From the NCBI GenBank assembly GCA_947177495.1, contig CAMWUS010000103.1, positions 1-5,618 of the forward strand: a DNA stretch of 5,618 nucleotides. The letters are read 5' to 3'. A program made the translations under genes and the position numbers. Every line of letters starts with the position of its first letter. Within the stretch, counting starts at the first letter, position 1. Below the pieces are notes generated by a model. The model searched no databases. It saw nothing but the letters and a program-made list of their open reading frames with translations, and was not told where the DNA came from. Below are positions 1-5,077 of the stretch, piece by piece. Source of the DNA: an uncultured Clostridia bacterium (GTDB taxonomy: Bacteria; Bacillota; Clostridia; Christensenellales; Borkfalkiaceae).

Positions 1-139
1 GCCTCCAACAAACAAATTTCGTGAACAACACATACCTAAACGGAAAGCGGTGCTGACTGCAAAGGGCTGAAAAGAACGTTCGCGCGATTTTTTTCGCGTG
101 CTTTTCCTTTCGCTTACGTTTGGGCGGAGGGATTTTTTT

Positions 140-388
140 ATGGAAGAAAAACGTATCGCAGTACTTTCTATTTTGGTGGAAAGCAAAGGGGAAGTGGCGC
201 AATTAAACGCATATCTTTCCGAATATGGGGAATATATCGTGGCTAGAATGGGCATTCCTTACAGGGAGAAAAATGTTTCCGTGCTTTCCGTGGTGTTGGA
301 CGCGCCCGTGCCCGTCGTGAACGCGCTCACGGGCAAGCTCGGCAAGCTTGCTGGCGTTACCGCAAAAACGTTATTCAGCAAAATTTAA
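140..388 (+). CDS. TM1266-family putative [FeFe]-hydrogenase system regulator
   Basis: This 82-residue protein resembles the TM1266 family, annotated as a putative iron-only hydrogenase system regulator: a small ACT-like (ferredoxin-fold) protein often encoded near the hydE/hydF/hydG maturases. Visible family marks are the N-terminal beta-strand (RIAVLSILVES), the core YGEYIVARMGIPYREK at about residues 30-45, the strand VSVLSVVLDAP, and the C-terminal GKLGKLAGVTAKTLFSK. The ATG at 140 is chosen because GGAGG (126-130) lies 9 bases upstream; an in-frame ATG at 98 has no such site and would add an unconserved arginine/phenylalanine-rich stretch. No DNA-binding domain is visible, and the regulatory role is only the family's annotation. 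No maturase gene is in the window, though one could lie to the left. The next gene begins 56 bases downstream. Confidence 0.85.
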   Translation: MEEKRIAVLSILVESKGEVAQLNAYLSEYGEYIVARMGIPYREKNVSVLSVVLDAPVPVVNALTGKLGKLAGVTAKTLFSKI

Positions 389-404
389 TCAGTTAAAAAT
401 TTTC

Positions 405-423
405 GCGCGCCGTCGCGGTGCGT
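405..423 (+). other. GC-rich hairpin without U-tract, in the gap before the ABC operon
   Basis: CGCGCCG (406-412) pairs with CGGTGCG (416-422) around a TCG loop, with one G-U pair; a further G-U pair (405/423) makes 8 bp. The bases that follow are TATAACAAAATC, so this is not a canonical intrinsic terminator. It ends 11 bases before the SD of the binding-protein gene. It could be a stability or processing element, or chance in GC-rich DNA. I see no convincing promoter in the 389-444 gap, so the TM1266-like gene and the ABC operon may be co-transcribed. Confidence 0.3.
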
Positions 424-444
424 ATAACAAAATCGGAGGAATAT

Positions 445-1479
445 ATGAAAAAACAAATTGCTATTGCCCTTGCGGCAATTATGGGTACGGCTTTATTTGC
501 CGTGGGTTGCGGCGAGGAACACGAGGACGACCCTAAAATACCCGTGTACACGGTATACGCGCCCGACGGCGCGCCCGCGCTCGGGCTAGTCAACGCGATT
601 GCGAGCGGGGACAGCGCCTACGACTTTAAGTACAACGTCGTGGCATCGGGCGTCATTCAGGCGCAGGTCACGGGTGCAACGCCTGCCGCCGACTTTTGTG
701 TGTTGCCCGTAAACCTTGCGAGCAAGCTGTTGGGCACGGGCGAAACTTATAAAATGCTCGGCACGGTCACGCACGGCAATTTCTTTCTGCTTACGACGGG
801 GGACAACGAAACCGTGACCGCGCAAACGGCTTCCTCGCTTGCGGGGAAAACGGTAGGGGTAGTGCAACTTACCAACGTGCCCGGGCTTACCTTCCAAGCG
901 GCGCTTTCCGATTTAGGGATAGAGTATCAGACCATTTCCAATTTGGAAGCGGAAAAAGCGACCGACAAGGTAAACCTTCTTCAAATGGGTACCGACGCTA
1001 CCAACGTAACGCCCGCTTACGGGTGCGATTACTACTTGTGTCCCGAGCCCGCCGTTACGGCGAAGATAAAGGGCACGGCGAGCACCGCAAAGCCGTTCAA
1101 GCCTGCGGGCAGTTTACAGGAGATTTATGGCGGCGAAAACGGGTTTCCGCAGGCGGTGCTCGTTGCCAAGAGCAGTATTTTGCAAAACGATAAGGCGGCT
1201 GCGGAAAAGATGATTTCCTACTTTGCGGGGAATGCGCAGTACCTTGCAAATGCCTCGGCGGCTAAGGTGCTCGAGCTTCTCGACGGCGTGCGCACGGCAG
1301 GGCTTGCTCCCGCGTTCAACGATAAAAATTTAAACGAGACGGTCATTGCGAATTGCTCCGTCCGTTTCGTCCCGTCCACGGAGTGCAAAGCAGAAGTGAA
1401 TACTTTCCTTGCAAAGCTTGCTAGCGTAAATGCGGACAGCGTTTCGGCAGTTGCGGATGCGTTCTATTACATGGGATAA
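445..1479 (+). CDS. ABC transporter substrate-binding lipoprotein (NMT1/SsuA/TauA-like)
   Basis: This 344-residue protein is the predicted solute receptor of the importer encoded by the next two genes. It starts with a type II (lipoprotein) signal: a KK pair at residues 2-3, a hydrophobic core, and a lipobox ending AVGC, so Cys22 would be lipidated and the protein anchored on the outer face of the membrane. After an acidic linker (GEEHEDDPK) the mature part begins with VYTVYAPDGAPALGLVNAI, typical of NMT1/nitrate-sulfonate-type periplasmic binding proteins. It continues with the first-lobe block ADFCVLPVNLASKLL and the strand-turn SLAGKTVGVVQL. The ATG at 445 is chosen because GGAGGA (435-440) lies just upstream; an in-frame GTG at 418 would put charged residues ahead of the signal peptide. 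Candidate ligands include sulfonates, thiamine precursors and other small organics, but no residue seen here settles it. Confidence 0.85.
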   Translation: MKKQIAIALAAIMGTALFAVGCGEEHEDDPKIPVYTVYAPDGAPALGLVNAIASGDSAYDFKYNVVASGVIQAQVTGATPAADFCVLPVNLASKLLGTGETYKMLGTVTHGNFFLLTTGDNETVTAQTASSLAGKTVGVVQLTNVPGLTFQAALSDLGIEYQTISNLEAEKATDKVNLLQMGTDATNVTPAYGCDYYLCPEPAVTAKIKGTASTAKPFKPAGSLQEIYGGENGFPQAVLVAKSSILQNDKAAAEKMISYFAGNAQYLANASAAKVLELLDGVRTAGLAPAFNDKNLNETVIANCSVRFVPSTECKAEVNTFLAKLASVNADSVSAVADAFYYMG

Positions 1480-2238
1480 ATGAAGCGGTTTAAGATAGAA
1501 AAAAACTTTATATTTTCCCTGCTTGCCGTCGTGTTCCTTTGGCTGTTTTGGCTGATCGCCTATTTTATCGTGCGCAACGACTATTTGTTGCCGTCGGTGG
1601 GCGATACGCTTGCGGAAACGTGGCGGCTTTTGGGCACGGGAGAATTTTGGCGGGCGTTCGGCGGAACGCTTCTGCGCACGCTTGCGGCGTTCGCATTGTC
1701 CCTTGTTTTGGGAACGGGGCTTAGCATAATCGCGCGGCTCTTTACGGGCGTGCGCGCCTTTTTCACGCCCGTTATATCCGTGTTGCGGAGCTTACCCACC
1801 GTGGCAATCATTCTCATTCTGTTGCTCTGGACTTCTCCCGCCGTCGCGCCCGTCATTGTGAGTATGCTCGTATTGCTACCCGCCGTGTATGCGGCGGTGC
1901 TTGCCGCGCTCGACGAGGTGCACGGGGAATACGGCGAGCTCATTCGCGCGTTCCGCGTTAGCAACCGCCGCGCGGTAATCAAACTGTATTTGCCTTTGGC
2001 GGCGCCTCCCGTACTCGGGCAAGCGGGCGGCATTTTCTCGTTGGGCTTAAAAATCACCGTGTCGGGCGAAGTGCTCGCATCTACCTATCGCAGTCTCGGC
2101 GGGCTGATGCAGGAAGCGAAGATGTATGTGCAAATGCCCGCGCTCTTGGCGCTCACGCTCGTAACCGTTTTAACGGGCTTTTTGCTCGAAGGGCTGTGCC
2201 GACTTGCGTATCGTTTGCTTGTGAGGTGGAGACCGTGA
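1480..2238 (+). CDS. ABC transporter permease (SsuC/TauC/NrtB-like)
   Basis: This is a 252-residue inner-membrane permease of the binding-protein-dependent transport family (BPD_transp_1). A first hydrophobic helix spans about residues 9-31 and is followed by DYLLPSV, a spot where relatives carry a similar LP motif. Further hydrophobic segments lie near 58-82, 98-116, 120-144, 180-200 and 218-245. The cytoplasmic EAA-type loop that docks on the ATPase spans about 146-178 and ends in IKLYLPLAAPPVL. At the place of the usual LGAS turn the protein reads FRVS, so the common glycine appears to be an arginine. The ATG follows the TAA of the binding-protein gene with no gap and has no strong SD of its own, so translation is probably coupled. 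It overlaps the ATPase gene by 4 bases. The substrate is unknown. Confidence 0.9.
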   Translation: MKRFKIEKNFIFSLLAVVFLWLFWLIAYFIVRNDYLLPSVGDTLAETWRLLGTGEFWRAFGGTLLRTLAAFALSLVLGTGLSIIARLFTGVRAFFTPVISVLRSLPTVAIILILLLWTSPAVAPVIVSMLVLLPAVYAAVLAALDEVHGEYGELIRAFRVSNRRAVIKLYLPLAAPPVLGQAGGIFSLGLKITVSGEVLASTYRSLGGLMQEAKMYVQMPALLALTLVTVLTGFLLEGLCRLAYRLLVRWRP

Positions 2239-2903
2239 AACTGACCGCAATCAAAAAACAGTACGGCGATACCGTCGCGCTCGAAATTCCCGAAATCGAA
2301 TTTGCGAATGGAGAAATCACGGCGGTGCTCGGCGAGAGCGGGGCGGGCAAGAGCACGCTCTTGGGCGCTATTTCGGGCATGATTTCCGCCGAGGGCACGG
2401 TGGAAGGGGTTGGAAGGGTTTCCTATCTTTTTCAATCGGCAAAGCTTTTGCCTAACTTAACCGTGTTGCAAAACTTGATGTTCGTGCTTCCCAAGGGGAG
2501 CGACACTGCCGCCGCAATGGAAATGCTCGCCCGCGTGGGCTTGCAGGGCAAAGAGGGCAGATACCCGCGCGAGCTGTCGGGCGGGGAAAAACAGCGTGTA
2601 GCAATAGCGCGCGCCTTCTTGTTCCCGCACGATACGCTTTTAATGGACGAACCGTTTTCTGCAATCGACTTATCTCTTAAAAAATCGCTTGTCGAGCTTG
2701 TCGTATCTCTTTGGCAGGAAAAGCGCAGTACGGTTATCTTCGTCACGCATGACGTGCACGAGGCGGCAATTCTTTCTCAACGCGCCGTCGTCATCAAAAA
2801 GGGGCGCGTGCTTTTGGATATCCCCGTAACGGGCGAACTCCCGCGCGATTTCTTCAACCGCCACCCCGTGGAAAGCGAGCTTGTGCGCGCGTTGGTGCAA
2901 TAA
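2235..2903 (+). CDS. ABC transporter ATP-binding protein (SsuB/TauB-like)
   Basis: This 222-residue cytoplasmic ATPase powers the importer formed with the two preceding genes. The ABC signatures are in order: Walker A GESGAGKST (33-41), Q-loop glutamine 67 in YLFQSAKLLPNLTV, signature LSGGEKQR (114-121), Walker B TLLMDE (134-139) with catalytic Glu139, D-loop SAID (142-145) and H-loop His172 in VTHD. All catalytic residues are present, so it should be active. It is somewhat short for the SsuB/TauB type and has no C-terminal regulatory domain. The start is a GTG at 2235, which overlaps the permease stop as GTGA; GAGGTGG (2223-2229) is the SD 5 bases upstream. An ATG at 2196 in the same frame lacks an SD and would lie deep inside the permease gene. 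No clear terminator follows. Confidence 0.92.
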   Translation: MKLTAIKKQYGDTVALEIPEIEFANGEITAVLGESGAGKSTLLGAISGMISAEGTVEGVGRVSYLFQSAKLLPNLTVLQNLMFVLPKGSDTAAAMEMLARVGLQGKEGRYPRELSGGEKQRVAIARAFLFPHDTLLMDEPFSAIDLSLKKSLVELVVSLWQEKRSTVIFVTHDVHEAAILSQRAVVIKKGRVLLDIPVTGELPRDFFNRHPVESELVRALVQ

Positions 2904-2949
2904 AGCGGCAAAAATTTGCGAGCGGTTTGTTCGAATTCGTTTATTTCGT

Positions 2950-2978
2950 TTGACAAACGGCGCATAGGCGAGTATAAT
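2950..2978 (+). promoter_or_regulatory. Consensus sigma-A promoter of the tyrS operon
   Basis: TTGACA (2950-2955) and TATAAT (2973-2978) are both perfect consensus hexamers, separated by exactly 17 bases. Transcription is expected to start 6-8 bases after the -10 box, at about 2984-2986, which coincides with the ATG of the Tyr-rich leader ORF. The 46 bases between the ATPase stop codon and this promoter hold no convincing terminator. Such a strong core promoter fits control after initiation, here by attenuation. Confidence 0.93.
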
Positions 2979-2984
2979 AAAACT

Positions 2985-3041
2985 ATGAAACAGTTGTATC
3001 TTGCAATTTACGGCTACGAGTACGCGTATTATTTCGGTTAA
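2985..3041 (+). CDS. Tyr-rich leader peptide of the tyrS attenuator
   Basis: ATG at 2985 to TAA at 3039-3041 encodes 18 residues, MKQLYLAIYGYEYAYYFG. Six are tyrosine, with five in the last eleven codons including an adjacent pair (TAT TAT, 3027-3032). It sits between a perfect promoter and an intrinsic terminator, directly ahead of tyrosyl-tRNA synthetase. Established leader peptides are likewise enriched in the regulated amino acid, for instance PheM before E. coli pheST. A ribosome short of charged tRNA-Tyr would stall here and change how the downstream RNA folds. No SD is possible if transcription starts at about 2985, so translation would be leaderless. The peptide itself probably has no function beyond its translation. 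The role is inferred from position and composition. Confidence 0.85.
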   Translation: MKQLYLAIYGYEYAYYFG

Positions 3042-3059
3042 TACGTATCTTTTCGCGTG
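3021..3059 (+). promoter_or_regulatory. Leader region 1:2 fold, overlapping the last Tyr codons
   Basis: TACGCG (3021-3026), which contains the fifth-from-last codon of the leader, can pair with CGCGTG (3054-3059) in 6 bp including one U-G pair. Inside it TATTA (3027-3031) pairs with TAATA (3039-3043). Alternatively CGTATTA (3025-3031) and TAATACG (3039-3045) form a perfect 7-bp hairpin with a TTTCGGT loop, a possible pause hairpin. The first fold would hold part of the antiterminator strand. A ribosome stalled on the Tyr codons would prevent it. The 6-bp pairing is weak, so this is the least certain piece of the attenuator. Confidence 0.45.
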
Positions 3060-3094
3060 AATTGTATGGGCATTCAATGAGTACGGTTTGCGCG
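3054..3094 (+). promoter_or_regulatory. Predicted antiterminator hairpin (region 2:3)
   Basis: Bases 3054-3067 pair with 3081-3094 without interruption: 14 bp, of which five are G-U wobbles, closing a 13-base loop (3068-3080). The downstream strand includes the whole 5' arm of the terminator (3083-3093), so the two folds exclude each other. This is the expected antiterminator of a leader-peptide attenuator: when it forms, RNA polymerase reads into tyrS. Pairing was worked out by hand; no folding energies were computed. Confidence 0.65.
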
Positions 3095-3116
3095 GGGCGC
3101 AAGCCGTTTTATTTTT
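3083..3116 (+). terminator. Intrinsic terminator (attenuator) in the tyrS leader
   Basis: ACGGTTTGCGC (3083-3093) pairs with GCGCAAGCCGT (3097-3107), 11 bp with one U-G pair, closing a GGG loop. A T-rich run (3107-3116, interrupted by one A) follows. It lies between a strong promoter and tyrS, only 19 bases ahead of the tyrS ATG, so it must be conditional for tyrS to be expressed from that promoter. It can also stop any transcription reading through from the ABC operon upstream. Confidence 0.9.
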
Positions 3117-3135
3117 GCAAGAGGAAGGAGAAAAA

Positions 3136-4329
3136 ATGGAAAACGTAATGGACGCGCTTCGGGCGCGGGGATTCGTCAAGCAAACGGTATTTGAAGACGA
3201 GCTGTACGAAAAGCTCGGTAGTGAAAGCGTGCCGTTCTATATCGGGTTCGATCCCACAGCGGACAGCCTCCACGTGGGACACTTCATGCAGCTCATCGCC
3301 ATGAAGCACATGCAGCAGCACGGGCACCGTCCCATCATTCTGATTGGCGGCGGTACGGCGATGGTGGGCGACCCTTCGGGCAGAACGGATATGCGTTCTA
3401 TGATGACCAAAGAGACGATACAGTACCACGTGGAATGCTTTAAAAAGCAAATGGCACGCTTTATCGAATTCGAGGGCGAAAACGGTGCAATCATCGTAAA
3501 CAACGCCGATTGGCTGCTTGACCTCAACTACGTGGATTTCCTGCGGGATATCGGCGCGTACTTTTCCGTGAATAAAATGCTCACGGCGGAGTGCTACCGT
3601 TCGCGCATGGAAAAGGGGCTTACCTTCCTCGAATTCAACTATATGCTCATGCAGGCGTACGACTTTTTGGTGCTCAACCGCAAGTTCGGGTGCCTGTTGC
3701 AGCTCGGCGGCGACGATCAGTGGAGCAACATTCTCGCGGGTGCCGACCTCATTCGCCGCAAGGAGCACAAGGCGGCGTTTGCCATGACGTTCACGCTCCT
3801 CACCACGAGCGAGGGCAAGAAGATGGGCAAAACGCAAAAGGGCGCCGTTTGGCTCGATGAGAACAAGACGACGCCTTACGAGTTCTACCAATATTGGAGA
3901 AATACCGCGGACGACGACGTGGAAAAGTGCTTAAAACTTCTCACATTCGTGTCGCTTCCCGAAATTGCCGAGCTTTGCGCGCACCGCGACGAGCGTATGA
4001 ACGTCGCCAAGGAACGGCTTGCGTACGAGCTTACCGCAATGGTGCATGGCAAGGAAAAGGCGGACAAGGCGCAGAGCGAAGCGCACGCGGCATTCGGCGG
4101 CGAGGGGGAAATGCCCGTGAAGGAAATCCCCGCTTCCACAACCGAGCTTTTGGGCGCGCTCATTGCCACGGGGCTTTGCAAGAGCAACGGCGAGGCGCGT
4201 CGGCTTGTGGAACAGGGCGGCGTTGCCGTAAACGGCGAGCGCGCAACAAGCGTCAATATGCCGCTCCCCGCAGGCGAGTTCACGCTGTTTAAGGGAAAGA
4301 AAGTCCGCATTAAGGTCGTGCGGGTGTAA
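3136..4329 (+). CDS. tyrS: Tyrosyl-tRNA synthetase
   Basis: This 397-residue class I synthetase activates L-tyrosine with ATP and loads it on tRNA-Tyr in the cytoplasm. The tyrosine-pocket segment FYIGFDPTADSLHVGHF (34-50) carries the HIGH motif as HVGH (46-49). GGGTAMVGDPSGRTDM follows at about 71-86, MLMQAYDFLVLN near 172-183, and GGDDQWSNI near 192-200. The KMSKS-type loop reads KMGKT (229-233), a variant common in TyrS-type enzymes. The last 70 residues are an S4-like RNA-binding domain (SNGEARRLVEQGGVAVNG). Length matches the family's usual ~400. The ATG at 3136 is set by AAGGAG (3125-3130), 5 bases upstream; an upstream in-frame ATG at 3077 region is excluded because any earlier start would run through the terminator. 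tyrS overlaps the next gene by one base and is probably controlled by the attenuator ahead of it. Confidence 0.97.
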   Translation: MENVMDALRARGFVKQTVFEDELYEKLGSESVPFYIGFDPTADSLHVGHFMQLIAMKHMQQHGHRPIILIGGGTAMVGDPSGRTDMRSMMTKETIQYHVECFKKQMARFIEFEGENGAIIVNNADWLLDLNYVDFLRDIGAYFSVNKMLTAECYRSRMEKGLTFLEFNYMLMQAYDFLVLNRKFGCLLQLGGDDQWSNILAGADLIRRKEHKAAFAMTFTLLTTSEGKKMGKTQKGAVWLDENKTTPYEFYQYWRNTADDDVEKCLKLLTFVSLPEIAELCAHRDERMNVAKERLAYELTAMVHGKEKADKAQSEAHAAFGGEGEMPVKEIPASTTELLGALIATGLCKSNGEARRLVEQGGVAVNGERATSVNMPLPAGEFTLFKGKKVRIKVVRV

Positions 4330-4958
4330 TGTATCTTTCCGTTTTCGGCGAAAATACCGCGGAACAAATTATCGAGCGTTCGCGTTTTATCGCATACGTA
4401 TCGCATATTGAGGGCGAGGAAGAGGCGAAAGCCTTTCTTGCCCGCGTGCGTGCGGAGCATCCGCTTGCCACGCACGTATGCTACGGCTATATTGCCGACG
4501 GGTTGGGGAACGAACAGCGTTTCTCCGATGCGGGCGAGCCGCAGGGCACCGCAGGCATGCCCATTTTGGGCGTGTTGAAGGCGCAGGGGCTCTTCCAAAC
4601 GGCGGTTGCCGTCGTGCGCTATTTCGGCGGCATTAAGCTGGGCGCAGGTGGGCTGACGCGCGCCTATTCATCTTCCGCTGCGCTCGGGATATCGGCGGCG
4701 AAAATTTGCGAGCACGACGTATGCGTGCCCCTTCGTATCAAGGTGGGCTATCCCAGTGTCAATGCGATAATGCAGTTTTTGGAGCGCGAAGGGTATTCCG
4801 ATTACGGCAAGTCGTTCGGGGAAGAAGCGGAGTTCGAAGTAGCGGTACGGGAAAAGGACTGCACGGCGTTTTGCGACAGTATTCGCGACAGGCTGAACGG
4901 CAGGGTAGTTATTTCGGAAGGTGAGCGATATATTCATCCATTCCAAATAAACAAATAA
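4329..4958 (+). CDS. YigZ/IMPACT-family protein (UPF0029)
   Basis: This 209-residue protein belongs to the YigZ/IMPACT family. Conserved blocks are ERSRFIAYV (16-24), THVCYGYI (48-55), FSDAGEPQGTAGMPIL (65-80) and VVRYFGGIKLGAGGLTRAY (95-113), which make up the UPF0029 domain. A C-terminal ferredoxin-like region (DUF1949 type) follows from about residue 133. The biochemical role of bacterial members is not settled; the eukaryotic relative IMPACT modulates the GCN2 translational stress response, and a translation-linked role here would fit its partner gene. The ATG shares one base with the tyrS stop codon (TAATG) and has no good SD, so translation is probably coupled to tyrS and would share its tyrosine control. 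Length is normal for the family and no motif is damaged. Confidence 0.93.
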   Translation: MYLSVFGENTAEQIIERSRFIAYVSHIEGEEEAKAFLARVRAEHPLATHVCYGYIADGLGNEQRFSDAGEPQGTAGMPILGVLKAQGLFQTAVAVVRYFGGIKLGAGGLTRAYSSSAALGISAAKICEHDVCVPLRIKVGYPSVNAIMQFLEREGYSDYGKSFGEEAEFEVAVREKDCTAFCDSIRDRLNGRVVISEGERYIHPFQINK

Positions 4959-4965
4959 ATTTTGC

Positions 4966-4990
4966 AAAGGGCGGGCAACCGTCCTTTTTT
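4966..4990 (+). terminator. Intrinsic terminator of the tyrS-yigZ operon
   Basis: AAAGGGCGG (4966-4974) pairs with CCGTCCTTT (4979-4987), 9 bp with one G-U pair, closed by a stable GNRA-type GCAA tetraloop. Six T residues end at 4990, three of them in the stem. It begins 8 bases after the YigZ stop codon and separates the operon from the clpB promoter. Confidence 0.9.
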
Positions 4991-5010
4991 CGTGGGGAAA
5001 TAACGCTCCT

Positions 5011-5039
5011 GTTTAATATTCGAAAAATTGCGGTATAAT
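5011..5039 (+). promoter_or_regulatory. Probable clpB promoter
   Basis: TATAAT at 5034-5039 is a perfect -10 box. The -35 position at 17-base spacing reads GTTTAA (5011-5016), a poor match, so the promoter may be weak or helped by a factor. Transcription would start near 5046, giving a 5' leader of about 32 bases with AAGGAG (5064-5069) 8 bases before the ATG. I found neither a CIRCE inverted repeat (TTAGCACTC/GAGTGCTAA) nor a CtsR-type direct repeat (GGTCAAA) between 4959 and 5077. Confidence 0.65.
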
Positions 5040-5077
5040 ACAAGCGAAAAAAGAAATCGGAACAAGGAGTGAATATT

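Noticed and set aside
1..97. Open frame 2-70 at the left edge, possibly the tail of an upstream gene
   Set aside because: It gives only 22 unrecognisable residues, and another frame is also open to position 56. Nothing distinguishes a coding tail from intergenic DNA.
72..100. Possible terminator or palindrome around CGCGCGATTTTTTTCGCG ahead of the TM1266-like gene
   Set aside because: Only a 4-bp CGCG/CGCG pairing around the T run is possible, so it is not a supported terminator.
3088..3135. Upstream in-frame extension of tyrS from 3088
   Set aside because: It would begin inside the terminator stem, has no SD and adds 16 unconserved residues; AAGGAG at 3125-3130 fixes the start at 3136.
140..3136. 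A tyrosine theme linking the hydrogenase-regulator gene (HydG uses tyrosine) with the tyrosine-controlled tyrS
   Set aside because: No hydG is in the window, and the two loci are separated by the ABC operon and an independent strong promoter. The link is only thematic.
3077..3148. A 23-codon ORF starting at 3077 that overlaps the terminator and the tyrS start
   Set aside because: It has no SD, runs through the terminator stem, and ends inside tyrS in another frame. It is explained by chance.
3822..3836. KMGKT instead of KMSKS in tyrosyl-tRNA synthetase
   Set aside because: This is a familiar variant among TyrS-type enzymes, not a defect.
3109..3891. Long minus-strand open frame opposite tyrS
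   Set aside because: It is a shadow of the GC-biased tyrS reading frame; tyrS has all family motifs, and the reverse frame has no recognisable domain or SD.
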